From contig NZ_FQUZ01000015.1 of the NCBI RefSeq assembly GCF_900129055.1, forward strand, positions 1-64,000: DNA of 64,000 nt. The letters are read 5' to 3'. Made by a program: the position numbers and the translations under genes. This DNA comes from Lampropedia hyalina DSM 16112 (GTDB taxonomy: Bacteria > Pseudomonadota > Gammaproteobacteria > Burkholderiales > Burkholderiaceae_C). The notes under the pieces are model-generated. The model made no database searches. It was not told where the DNA came from and was given only the letters and a program-made list of their open reading frames with translations. Positions 18,337 to 26,798 of the stretch are shown in pieces (the first letter of the stretch is position 1; each line of letters begins with the position of its first letter).

Positions 18337-18816
18337 TCAGGGGGAGGGTGTTTCCTGCGGTTTGGCAGAGATGGTCGCATCTTCCGGTGTCTCCGCAGGG
18401 CGGTCACTCAATGGCGCGGCGTCGGTGCCGTGACTGGAGTCTTGTACCGATTTCTGTGGGGCCACGATTTTCAGCATATTGACACTGGCAGGGACATCCT
18501 CGCCCCGCTGGCGTGAGCGGAACAGGGCTGCACGCATCAGGAAAATGGTGGTGACGGGGGTGGTGACGGAGATGAACAGCCCGATCAACAGGGTATTGAT
18601 CGGCACTTTGCCATAGTAGGCGGTGAAAAAAATCAGCGTCGCCAGCAGAATGCACCAGATGCCCACGGTGGTGACCAGGGCTGGAGCATGAACGCGGGCG
18701 AAGAAGGAGTTCAGGCGCAATACGCCGCTGGCTGCCAGCAGGGCCACGAATGCCCCCGCCAGCACGAAGAAGGCCGTGATGGCTTCCACCCACAGGGGGA
18801 TATTGGGATCAGTCAT
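18337..18816 (-). CDS. mrpG: Mrp cation/proton antiporter subunit G
   Basis: Small membrane subunit of the multi-protein Mrp (Mnh/Pha/Sha) Na+ or K+/H+ antiporter. The 159 residues have three helices, with the family segment RLNSFFARVHAPALVTTVG near residue 34 and ISVTTPVTTIFLMRAALFR. The last ~60 residues (Pro/Thr/Glu-rich) are a soluble tail longer than in most MrpG proteins (~100-120 residues). Last gene of the operon; its start overlaps mrpF by one base. Confidence 0.93.
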   Translation of the reverse strand: MTDPNIPLWVEAITAFFVLAGAFVALLAASGVLRLNSFFARVHAPALVTTVGIWCILLATLIFFTAYYGKVPINTLLIGLFISVTTPVTTIFLMRAALFRSRQRGEDVPASVNMLKIVAPQKSVQDSSHGTDAAPLSDRPAETPEDATISAKPQETPSP

Positions 18817-19100
18817 TATTCAATCACCTCCCCACGCAGCAGGAATTTGGCCATGGCGGTGGTGCTGGCAAAACCCAGCAGGGAAATCAGCAATGCCGCT
18901 TCAAAATAGGCATCGCTCTCATAGTAGATCGACAGCGTGAGCATGATGAACATGGCAATCGCATAGATGTTGTCCAGGGCCATGATGCGGTCTTGGGCCG
19001 AGGGGCCGACCAGCAGGCGCAGGGCGGCCATCAGCACGGCAAGGGCCAGCATGGCCAGGGCGACGGGCAGGGCGATGGCGAGGATTTGTCCGTTCATCAT
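18816..19100 (-). CDS. mrpF: Mrp cation/proton antiporter subunit F
   Basis: A 94-residue, three-helix subunit with the family core LLVGPSAQDRIMALDNIYAIA (residues ~30-50). In Mrp complexes MrpF packs against the MrpE/G part. The start overlaps the mrpE stop by 4 bp. Confidence 0.94.
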   Translation of the reverse strand: MMNGQILAIALPVALAMLALAVLMAALRLLVGPSAQDRIMALDNIYAIAMFIMLTLSIYYESDAYFEAALLISLLGFASTTAMAKFLLRGEVIE

Positions 19101-19603
19101 TGTTCAAAGATCTCCATGAGAGGACGCTCGTAGCGTTCCTTGACGGTCTCGATGACTTTTTCGGGAATGACCTTGCCATCGAGCACATGCAGCAGCAGGA
19201 TGCTGCGGTCCATGGAGAGTTCCGCCCAGGCATTGCCTGGGGTGATGCAGGTGATGATGGCCAGTACGGCCAGGCCGTTGGGGTCGCGCATTTCCAGCGG
19301 TACGCGCACGAACTCCGAGGTGTCCTCATTGCCCACGGGGCGCAGCAGAATCTTGATGACCGCCCACGCCGACAGCCAGGCATCCATGGTCACGACAAAG
19401 AACAGCTTGAACACGATCCAGGGGCGGCGTACCTTGACATGCCGGGGTCGCAGGGTGGCACTGAAGATGGGAATGAAGAAGCCCAGCAGGGTGGCAAATA
19501 CCAGCGTGCCGACAGCCACGCTCTGGGTCAGCATGACCCAGGTGCCGATCAGCATCAACGAGATCAGCGGGGCAGGGAAGATGCGGCGCAACCATTTCTT
19601 CAT
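19097..19603 (-). CDS. mrpE: Mrp cation/proton antiporter subunit E
   Basis: A 168-residue subunit: two or three N-terminal helices, then a soluble domain with VRVPLEMRDPNGLAVLAII and TPGNAWAELS, the conserved MrpE core. Needed for assembly and full antiport activity in characterised Mrp systems. Overlaps mrpD and mrpF by 4 bp each. Confidence 0.94.
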   Translation of the reverse strand: MKKWLRRIFPAPLISLMLIGTWVMLTQSVAVGTLVFATLLGFFIPIFSATLRPRHVKVRRPWIVFKLFFVVTMDAWLSAWAVIKILLRPVGNEDTSEFVRVPLEMRDPNGLAVLAIITCITPGNAWAELSMDRSILLLHVLDGKVIPEKVIETVKERYERPLMEIFEQ

Positions 19604-21336
19604 GGTGTTTCCTCTTCACTGGTTGCGGAAGGTGTGGAGGGCAGCAGGTCTTGCGCTTTCTGGCTGGGGTAGGGCTTGGAACGCGCGCCCAGAACGGTTT
19701 GAATGTAGTCGTCCGGGGCGTAAAGGGTGTTGGCCGTGCTTTGCATGTAGCGCATGACGTTGTCGGCTTTCACGGTCATCAGCACGCAACTGCCCAGCAG
19801 GATGGCCAGCGGAATGCCTTCCACCACGCGCAGCAGTGGAGCCTTGCGGCCATGTGAGGCCCAGAAATGGCGGATGCCTGCGCGGGAGAATGCCACCAGC
19901 GCGAACAAACCCGAGACGATCAGGATGCCGAGCAGTATCCAGCCGTCGGTTCCCAGGGTCTGCCCCGCCGAAGCCCCCATGCCCAGCGGATTGAGCAAGG
20001 CTGTGAGCATGGCGAATTTGCCGATGAAGCCTGACAAGGGGGGCAATCCTGCAATCAGCAATGTACAGGCCATGAAGGCCAGGCCCATCAGGGCCGCTGC
20101 GGCGGGCATGGCGCGCCCCACGATGGCCTCCTCGCGTTCGTCCAGGTTGAGTTCCTTCAGGTTGCTGCTCAGGTCGGGAGAGAGGAAAGGGGCGAGGTCT
20201 TCTTCTTCATAGGGGGCGTAGTCGGCACCATCGTTGCGCCAGCGATCCATCAGGTCGGCCAGCAGAAAGCAGGCGGCGACGGCCAGCGTGGAACTGACCA
20301 TGTAGTACAGCAGCCCGGCGGTCAGCAGGTTCTGGCCGAAGCCCATGGTGGCCAGCAGCGTGCCGGACGAGACGATGGCACTGTAACCGGCCAGATTGCC
20401 GAGCTTCTGGCTGCTCATGACCCCCACGGTGCCGACGGCAATGGTGGCCATGCCCGCGTAGGTGATCCACTGACCGCCATACTGGCTGGACAGGCCCGCA
20501 TCGTAGCCGAATACCAGTGTCCAGATGCGCAGGATGATGTAGATGCCGACCTTGGTCATGATGGCGAAAATCATCCCCACTGGCGCGGTGGCTGCACTGT
20601 ATGCGGGCACGAGCCAGAAATTCAGTGGCCATACCGCAGCCTTGATGAGGATGGCCACACCCAGCACGCCTGCGGCCACATGCAGCAGGGCACGGTCGTC
20701 ATCGGCCACATTGGGCACCAGTTGTGCCAGATCGGCTAGATTGAGGGTGCCGGTGATGCCATAGAACATCGAGATGCCGATGAGCAGCAGCGACGATGCC
20801 GCCAGATTGATGGCAATGTAGTGCAGGCCCGCCTGTACCCGGTGGCGGCCCGAGCCGTGCAGCAGCAGGCCGTAGGAAGCGGCCAGCAGAATCTCGATGA
20901 ATACGAACAGGTTGAACAGGTCGCCAGTCAGGAATACGCCGTTGAGTCCCATGAGCTGCAACTGGAACAGGGCGTGGAAATTCACGCCTGCACGGTGCCA
21001 GTGCGCCGAGGAGTACAGGGCGGCCGCCACTCCCAGAATGGCGGTGAGTGTCAGCATCAGCCCGGAGAGTCGGTCCAGGGCCAGCACGATACCAAAAGGG
21101 GCGGGCCAGTTGCTGGTCAGGTACACGGTCATGGCCGTGGGCGAACTCTGCTGGTGCGACCATTGCATCAGGAATACCGCCACCACCAGTGCGATCACGG
21201 TGGCGCAGATGTTGATGAGCAGCTTGGCTCGCTGCTTTTCTTCCTTGAGCAGCAGCATGAGTGCGGCCGACACCATCGGCACCAGAATCGGTGCCAGAAT
21301 CAGGTGGGGCATCCAGGATGACAGCAATTCCCTCAT
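19600..21336 (-). CDS. mrpD: Mrp cation/proton antiporter subunit D
   Basis: A 578-residue proton-pumping-type subunit homologous to complex I NuoM/NuoN. It has about 14 helices. The conserved Glu is in NLFVFIEILLAASYGLLL (residues ~142-159), and the conserved Lys is in AILIKAAVWPLNFWLVPAYS. A 40-residue acidic loop (residues ~373-410, YAPYEEEDLAPFLSPDL) and a C-terminal soluble tail make it longer than B. subtilis MrpD (~490). Overlaps its neighbours by 4 bp on both sides. Confidence 0.95.
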   Translation of the reverse strand: MRELLSSWMPHLILAPILVPMVSAALMLLLKEEKQRAKLLINICATVIALVVAVFLMQWSHQQSSPTAMTVYLTSNWPAPFGIVLALDRLSGLMLTLTAILGVAAALYSSAHWHRAGVNFHALFQLQLMGLNGVFLTGDLFNLFVFIEILLAASYGLLLHGSGRHRVQAGLHYIAINLAASSLLLIGISMFYGITGTLNLADLAQLVPNVADDDRALLHVAAGVLGVAILIKAAVWPLNFWLVPAYSAATAPVGMIFAIMTKVGIYIILRIWTLVFGYDAGLSSQYGGQWITYAGMATIAVGTVGVMSSQKLGNLAGYSAIVSSGTLLATMGFGQNLLTAGLLYYMVSSTLAVAACFLLADLMDRWRNDGADYAPYEEEDLAPFLSPDLSSNLKELNLDEREEAIVGRAMPAAAALMGLAFMACTLLIAGLPPLSGFIGKFAMLTALLNPLGMGASAGQTLGTDGWILLGILIVSGLFALVAFSRAGIRHFWASHGRKAPLLRVVEGIPLAILLGSCVLMTVKADNVMRYMQSTANTLYAPDDYIQTVLGARSKPYPSQKAQDLLPSTPSATSEEETP

Positions 21337-21698
21337 GAGGCCTCATTCTTTTCTGCGGCGAGACTGCCATCGACGTGGTCGGTTCCTGCCATGCCACGCA
21401 AGGCCAGCAATACCACGAGGAACAGTGCCGTGGTGGCAAAGCCAATGACGATGGCCGTGAGCACCAGTGCCTGTGGCAGGGGGTCGGCGTAGTTCAACAG
21501 ATCCTGCGGAACGCCGGGGCGCAGCACGGGTTCCTTATCGATGGCCAGCCCGAGCCGTCCCATGGAAAAGATGAACAGATTGACGGCGTAGCCCAGCAGT
21601 GACAGGCCGATGATGACCTGAAAGGTGCGCGGCCGCAGCAGCAGCCAGACACCTGCGCCAGTCAGTACGCCAATCGCAACGGCCATGACTATTTCCAT
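21333..21698 (-). CDS. mrpC: Mrp cation/proton antiporter subunit C
   Basis: A 121-residue, three-helix subunit related to NuoK, with LSLLGYAVNLFIFSMGRL and DPLPQALVLTAIVIGFATTA, both strongly conserved in MrpC. The start overlaps the end of the fused mrpA by 10 bp. Confidence 0.95.
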   Translation of the reverse strand: MEIVMAVAIGVLTGAGVWLLLRPRTFQVIIGLSLLGYAVNLFIFSMGRLGLAIDKEPVLRPGVPQDLLNYADPLPQALVLTAIVIGFATTALFLVVLLALRGMAGTDHVDGSLAAEKNEAS

Positions 21699-24600
21699 GG
21701 GTGTGCTCCCGGGCGGTGGTGGGGGTTGGTGTTGTACTGGGCCACCGCAGCAAAGGCGGCGCGTGCCCTAGCGTAGTGTGCCGCAGCGGCTTCCTTGGCT
21801 TCGGCTTCTTCTTCCAGCTTGCGGGCATGGTAGCGATGGCCGCGCACCGACTGGTGGGCGATGGCCGTAAGAATCAGCATGGTCGCACCGACCACCACGG
21901 TGAAGACCCCCAGATCGAAGAACAGCGCACTGGCGACATGAATGTCACCAATGTAGGGCAGGGTCAGATGCGCGGTGTGCGTGGTCATGAACGGGTAGCC
22001 CCAGTGCAGCGAACCCAGTCCAGTGGCTATGGCGCACAGCATGCCGAAGGCAATCCAGCGGCGTGGGTAGATGGACAGGTGCGACTCCACCCACTGGGTT
22101 CCCGAGACGATGAATTGCAGCAGCAGGCCCAACGAGAACACCAGGCCCGCCACAAAACCGCCACCGGGCTGGTTGTGGCCACGCATGAACAGGTACACGG
22201 CAATCAGCGTGGTAAAGGGCAGCAGCCAGCGCACCAGCACGGCGGGCACGGTCAGGTAGCCAATGGCGGTGTCCTTGGCCATGCGCGGGTTGAACAGGTC
22301 GGTAATCAGGTCGCCGGGCAGCACCCGTTGCTGCATGGGCAGATCCATGGTTTCCCCGGCAGGGCGGAAGCGTCGCAGCAGGGCATAAACGGTCAGTGCG
22401 ACAATGCCCAGCACGACGATTTCGCCAAAGGTATCGAAGGCACGGAAGTCCACCAGCATCACGTTCACCACGTTGGTGCCGCCCCCCTCGGTATAGGCGC
22501 GCTCCAGGAAGAAGGTGGAGGTGCTTTCAGGAAATGGGCGCGTGAGCATGGCCAGCGTCAGCAATGCAATGCCACTGCCTGCAACCAGTGCGATGATGAT
22601 GTCGCGTGCGCGCCGTGCCTGCGCCATGCCCTGATCGAGCGACCAGGAAGGCTGGCGCAGGTTCTTGTCGCGCTGGGGCAGCCAGCGCAGGCCCAGCAGC
22701 AGCAGGATGGTGGTGACGACTTCCACGGCCAGTTGCGTCAGGCCCAGATCGGGTGCGGAGAACCACAGGAAGGTGATGCAGACGCACAGCCCGGTGGCTC
22801 CCAGCATGACCATGGCGGCCAGCCGGTGGTACTTGGCTTGCCAGGCAGCGGCAATCGCGCAGATGCAGCCCATGACCCACAGGCCGACGAAGGCAGGGGA
22901 GGCCGGTTGTGTGGCACGACTGCCGATGTTCAGTCCGCCCAGCCACAGCGGCAGGGCCACGGCAGTGAATGTGACGGTGACGAGCCAGAACATTTGCCAT
23001 TGCAGCCGCCGCGTGGTGAACGCCAGACGCAGAAAGCGGGATTGGCGACTGAAGAAGGTTAGCGTCCATTCAAAGATGCGCTGTCCGTTCAGCCCCCATA
23101 CAAAGCTGTAGTCTTCCAGGTAGCCCTTGGTGCGCAGCGTTCGCGATACGACATACAACAGTGAACCCACTCCCAGTGCCACCATGCTCATGATGAGCGG
23201 TTCATTGATGCCATGCCAGATCGCCAGGCTGTATTGCGGCAGTACGCCCCCTACCACGGGCGTGGCGGCCAGAGCCAATGTAGGGCCGATGACCAGAGCG
23301 GGCAGAATGCCCACCGCAATGCAGACGATGACGAGCAGCCCCACTGGCACGATCATCCAGATGGGCGGATCGTGCGGGTTTTTCTTGGGTAGATCGATGG
23401 CCTTGGGGCCGAAGAACACGTCTGCGGTGAAGCGCAGCGAATACACCGCGCTGAACACCCCGAACACCGTGGCAAGAATCGGCAGACCGGCCTGAACGTA
23501 GCTGGGGGCGTGCACCAGCACGGTTTCCGAGAAGAACATCTCCTTGGAAAGGAAACCGTTCAGGAAGGGCACACCCGCCATGGCCGCTGCGGCCACCAGT
23601 GCCAAGGTGCCGGTAATCGGCATGAGCTTGAGCAGGCCGGAAAGGCGGCGGATGTCGCGCGTGCCGGTTTCATGATCGACAATGCCCACGGCCATGAACA
23701 GCGAAGCCTTGAACGTGGCATGGTTGATGATGTGGAACACGGCAGCCACGGCGGCCAGTTCGCGGTTCAGCCCCAGCAGCAGGGTAATCAGCCCCAGGTG
23801 CGAGATGGTGGAGTAGGCCAGCAGCCCCTTGAGATCCTTCTGGAACATGGCCGTGTAGGCCGCGAAAATCAGCGTGGTTGCTCCCACGGTGCTGACGATC
23901 CAGAACCACTCCTGTGTGCCGCTGAGTACCGGCCAAAAGCGTGCCAGCAGGAATACCCCGGCTTTCACCATCGTGGCTGAGTGCAGATAGGCGGATACCG
24001 GAGTGGGTGCCGCCATCGCATTCGGCAGCCAGAAGTGGAAGGGAAATTGTGCGCTCTTGGTGAATGCCCCCAGCAGAATCAGTACCAGTGCGGGCAGATA
24101 CAGCGTGTGGTTGCGAATCTGTGAGCCTGCGGCCAGCACATTGTCGAGTTCATAACTGCCGACGATGTTGCCCAGAATCAGCACACCGGCCAGCAGGCAC
24201 AGCCCGCCCGTGCCGGTGATGGTCAGGGCCATGCGCGCGCCCCGGCGTGCATCCTTGCGGTGGTGCCAGTAGCCGATCAGCAGGAAGGAGAATACGCTGG
24301 TCAGCTCCCAGAAAAACACCATCTGGATGATGTTGCCCGACAGCACGACACCCGCCATCGAACCCATGAAAGCCAGCAGAAAGGCGAAAAAGCGCGGTAC
24401 CGGGTCTTGCGGGGACATGTAGTAGCGTGCGTACAACACCACCAGCGCACCGATGCCGAATACCAGCAGGGCAAACATCCAGGCAAAACCGTCCATGCGC
24501 AAGGACAGGTTCAGGCCATAGCTTTGCAGCCATACGAAACGCTCGTCGATCACATCGCCCGCCTGGATCTGCGGGAAGTACAGCACCACCTGAACCAGAC

Positions 24601-24724
24601 AGAACAGGGCAATCAGACCGGCCAGCAAGGACTCCAGGTTGCGGGCATTCGACGGCAGGATGGCCGCAATGGCACTGCCGATGAATGGCAGCAGAATGAT
24701 GAGACTGATTGCGGCAGGTTCCAT
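21689..24724 (-). CDS. mrpA: Mrp cation/proton antiporter fused subunit A-B
   Basis: A 1011-residue fusion. Residues ~1-780 are MrpA (NuoL-like, with FWELTSVFSFLLIGYWHHR near 137 and the Lys-bearing AFTKSAQFPFHFWLPNAMAA near 215). Residues ~830-960 are MrpB, recognised by RGHNQPGGGFVAGLVFSLG. This A-B fusion defines the 'group 2' Mrp operons (Sha/Pha of Pseudomonas and rhizobia). The complex exchanges Na+ and/or K+ for H+ in pH and salt stress. It is the first gene of the minus-strand operon mrpA-C-D-E-F-G. The ATG at 24724 faces the nnr promoter region. A charged tail (ARKLEEEAEAKEAAAAHYAR) follows the B part. Confidence 0.95.
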   Translation of the reverse strand: MEPAAISLIILLPFIGSAIAAILPSNARNLESLLAGLIALFCLVQVVLYFPQIQAGDVIDERFVWLQSYGLNLSLRMDGFAWMFALLVFGIGALVVLYARYYMSPQDPVPRFFAFLLAFMGSMAGVVLSGNIIQMVFFWELTSVFSFLLIGYWHHRKDARRGARMALTITGTGGLCLLAGVLILGNIVGSYELDNVLAAGSQIRNHTLYLPALVLILLGAFTKSAQFPFHFWLPNAMAAPTPVSAYLHSATMVKAGVFLLARFWPVLSGTQEWFWIVSTVGATTLIFAAYTAMFQKDLKGLLAYSTISHLGLITLLLGLNRELAAVAAVFHIINHATFKASLFMAVGIVDHETGTRDIRRLSGLLKLMPITGTLALVAAAAMAGVPFLNGFLSKEMFFSETVLVHAPSYVQAGLPILATVFGVFSAVYSLRFTADVFFGPKAIDLPKKNPHDPPIWMIVPVGLLVIVCIAVGILPALVIGPTLALAATPVVGGVLPQYSLAIWHGINEPLIMSMVALGVGSLLYVVSRTLRTKGYLEDYSFVWGLNGQRIFEWTLTFFSRQSRFLRLAFTTRRLQWQMFWLVTVTFTAVALPLWLGGLNIGSRATQPASPAFVGLWVMGCICAIAAAWQAKYHRLAAMVMLGATGLCVCITFLWFSAPDLGLTQLAVEVVTTILLLLGLRWLPQRDKNLRQPSWSLDQGMAQARRARDIIIALVAGSGIALLTLAMLTRPFPESTSTFFLERAYTEGGGTNVVNVMLVDFRAFDTFGEIVVLGIVALTVYALLRRFRPAGETMDLPMQQRVLPGDLITDLFNPRMAKDTAIGYLTVPAVLVRWLLPFTTLIAVYLFMRGHNQPGGGFVAGLVFSLGLLLQFIVSGTQWVESHLSIYPRRWIAFGMLCAIATGLGSLHWGYPFMTTHTAHLTLPYIGDIHVASALFFDLGVFTVVVGATMLILTAIAHQSVRGHRYHARKLEEEAEAKEAAAAHYARARAAFAAVAQYNTNPHHRPGAHPWK

Positions 24725-24985
24725 AGGCCGGATATTCTACGGCACAAATCCGATTGATGATGTAAATCAACGCTTTAAGGGGGATTTTTTGCGTGTATTG
24801 CCGTTAATTGCTGCTAAGTTGCAGTCATGCTGCGGTCTGGTTTGTTGCATGATCGGCGCAATTTGCCAGCGTCTTGCCGGTTTCTGGGCGAAGATGAATG
24901 CAATATGCCGTAGCGTTTTCGTTGCCATTCGCCGGGGGAAATGCGTTCACAATGCCTGCATATGCTGTGCAAGAAGGAGTGCCTG

Positions 24986-26503
24986 ATGGAATTGCTCACC
25001 CCCACCCAAATGTCCCGGGCCGATGCGCTGGCCGCTGTGGCAGGCGTGCCCGGTACGGTGCTGATGGAGCGTGCGGGTGCGGCGGTGGCATGGGCCATTC
25101 TGCGACGCTGGCAACCGTGCCGGGTGCTGGTGGTGTGCGGTGCGGGCAACAACGGCGGAGATGGTCTGGTGGCGGCAAGGCTGCTGCGCGAGCGTGGCTG
25201 GACGGTGCAGGTCGCCGCCTCGGTGGCCCCTGGTGCGTGGCGTGGTGATGCCGCACTGGCCTGTGATGCCTGGCTGCGCAGTGGTGGCACGGTGGTACAG
25301 GAGTGGGAGACGGTGGATTGGTCTGCCTGTGATCTGGTGGTCGATGCCTTGCTGGGTGCAGGGCTGGATCGCCCGCTGCAAGGTCGGCTGTTGGAGTGGG
25401 TGGAGACGATCCATCGCAAGGGTTTGCCTGTCTGTGCGGTGGACGTTCCCAGTGGAGTGGATGGCGTGACAGGGGCTGTGCGTGGTGCGGCGGTGCAGGC
25501 CGATCTGACCGTGACTTTTTTTCGCAAGAAGCCGGGGCATCTGCTCTATCCGGGGCGGGGGCTGTGCGGCACCTTGGAGTTGGTGGACATTGGCATTCCC
25601 GTGCATTGCCTCTCCGAGTTGGGCATCGATACCTGGGAGAACCTCCCCCAGGCGTGGGCGTTGCCGCACACAAACCAGCCTGCCGATGCGCAGGCGCACA
25701 AATACCACAAGGGGTTTGTGCTGGTCTGGGGCGGTGCGACCTTGCCGGGTGCGGCCATGCTGGCTGCGCAGGCAGCGCAGAAAGTGGGGGCGGGTCTGGT
25801 GACGATTGCCAGCCCGGTGCAGGCGCACACCATCTATGCCCATGCCATGCAGAGCATCATGGTGCGGCCGGTTGCCAGCGCGCAGGACTTTGCCTGCTTG
25901 CTGGGCGATGCAAAACGCCGTGTCTGTGTGATCGGGCCGGGTGCAGGGCTGGAGACTGCGACCCGCGAAGCGGTGCTGCTGGCATTGCAGGCGGCCCAAT
26001 CGCTGGTGCTGGATGCCGATGCGCTGACGGTGTTTCAAGACGACCCGAACCTGCTTTTCAGTCACATCCACGCACACCAGGCGGCAGGTGCTGCGCCAGG
26101 AGTTGTTTTAACGCCACATGAAGGGGAGTTTGCACGGCTGTTCCCCCATCTGGATGGGGACAGGCTCAGTCGTGCCCGTGCCGCCGCCCGGCTGTCTGGT
26201 GCCGTGGTGTTGCTCAAAGGGGCCGACACGGTGGTGGTGGCTCCCGATGGCCGGGCCTTTGTCAATGCCTGTGCCCCTGCCAGCCTGGCCAGTGCCGGTA
26301 CGGGGGATGTGCTCGCAGGGTTGGTGGCGGGTTTGCTGGCCCAGGGCATCGCTGCACTGGACGCGGCTGCCATGGCGGTGTGGTTGCACTCACAGGCGGC
26401 TCAGGTCGTGGGGGTGGGCCTGATTGCAGAAGACTTATTGCATGGTCTGCCTGTTGTTTTACAGCGGCTTGCTGCGGGCGGCGGCGGGTCTGGTCGGCAG
26501 TAA
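24986..26503 (+). CDS. nnr: Bifunctional NAD(P)H-hydrate repair enzyme
   Basis: Repairs damaged NADHX/NADPHX. The N-terminal half (residues 1-~215) is the YjeF epimerase domain with VCGAGNNGGDGLVAARLL near 53 and VDALLGAGLDRPLQG. The C-terminal half is the ADP-dependent (S)-NAD(P)H-hydrate dehydratase of ribokinase-like fold, with VLTPHEGEFARLF and the anion-hole motif ASAGTGDVLAGLVAGLLAQG near residue 432. The total of 505 residues matches E. coli Nnr (515). Start ATG 24986 has AAGAAGGAG 7-15 bp upstream; the longer 24941 start has none. Single gene, divergent from mrp. Confidence 0.95.
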   Translation: MELLTPTQMSRADALAAVAGVPGTVLMERAGAAVAWAILRRWQPCRVLVVCGAGNNGGDGLVAARLLRERGWTVQVAASVAPGAWRGDAALACDAWLRSGGTVVQEWETVDWSACDLVVDALLGAGLDRPLQGRLLEWVETIHRKGLPVCAVDVPSGVDGVTGAVRGAAVQADLTVTFFRKKPGHLLYPGRGLCGTLELVDIGIPVHCLSELGIDTWENLPQAWALPHTNQPADAQAHKYHKGFVLVWGGATLPGAAMLAAQAAQKVGAGLVTIASPVQAHTIYAHAMQSIMVRPVASAQDFACLLGDAKRRVCVIGPGAGLETATREAVLLALQAAQSLVLDADALTVFQDDPNLLFSHIHAHQAAGAAPGVVLTPHEGEFARLFPHLDGDRLSRARAAARLSGAVVLLKGADTVVVAPDGRAFVNACAPASLASAGTGDVLAGLVAGLLAQGIAALDAAAMAVWLHSQAAQVVGVGLIAEDLLHGLPVVLQRLAAGGGGSGRQ

Positions 26504-26508
26504 ATAGG

Positions 26509-26536
26509 TTGCCATCAGGCACAAATACAGTACAAT
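26509..26536 (+). promoter_or_regulatory. Sigma-70 promoter of the rimP-nusA-infB operon
   Basis: TTGCCA (26509-26514), a 16-bp spacer and TACAAT (26531-26536) make a good housekeeping promoter just past the nnr stop. Transcription would begin near 26543, leaving a leader of about 255 bases before the rimP start. Confidence 0.7.
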
Positions 26537-26542
26537 CCGCCT

Positions 26543-26761
26543 TCGATTTTCGTCCAGACCCCAGTGCATTTTTGTCCAAAGTGCGTGGTGCGGCTCTGGT
26601 AACCGTCGCAAGTGCCTTGGTTCATCATCAGGGACATGCGACGGCAGGCTTGAGAAGATGGCAGTGTCGTTTTCTCGCCGACCGGTTTGGTTTTGACAGG
26701 GTCTGGTGCCCTGAAACTTTCAACCCGAGGTGATCCGAAGCCTGCGGGTTTTTGTATTTTT
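26543..26761 (+). ncRNA. Structured leader RNA upstream of rimP (candidate cis-regulator)
   Basis: Between promoter and rimP the sequence can fold into a closed, multi-hairpin RNA. An outer stem CCAGACCC (26554-26561) pairs exactly with GGGTCTGG (26699-26706). Inside are hairpin CCGTCGCA/TGCGACGG (26603-26610 with 26637-26644) and hairpin GAGAAGA/TTTTCTC with flanking GGC/GCC (about 26648-26679). An intrinsic terminator follows at 26722-26761. It does not look like a tRNA, and I could not match it to 6S RNA or a known riboswitch. A leader terminator would fit control of this operon by NusA, but the ligand or factor is unknown. Confidence 0.5.
26722..26761 (+). terminator. Intrinsic terminator inside the rimP leader (attenuator candidate)
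   Basis: AACCCGAGG and CCTGCGGGTT pair over 9 bp with one bulged G around loop TGATCCGAAG, followed by TTTTTGTATTTTT. It lies 38 bp before the rimP start codon, so any transcript from the 26509 promoter must read through it to express the operon. Confidence 0.7.
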
Positions 26762-26798
26762 GGTGTTGAATAATTTTTGAGACAGGCGAGTACACAGC

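Noticed and set aside
24744-24775. TTGAT-N7-ATCAA upstream of the mrp operon, considered as an FNR/ANR box.
   Set aside because: The half-sites are correct, but the spacer is 7 bases, whereas FNR/ANR boxes need 4, so binding is unlikely.
26543-26761. The rimP leader considered as a tRNA gene (as metY lies here in E. coli) or 6S RNA.
   Set aside because: No T-loop GGTTCGAATCC-like sequence, anticodon arm or CCA-compatible acceptor stem is present, and the layout does not match the large central bubble of 6S RNA.
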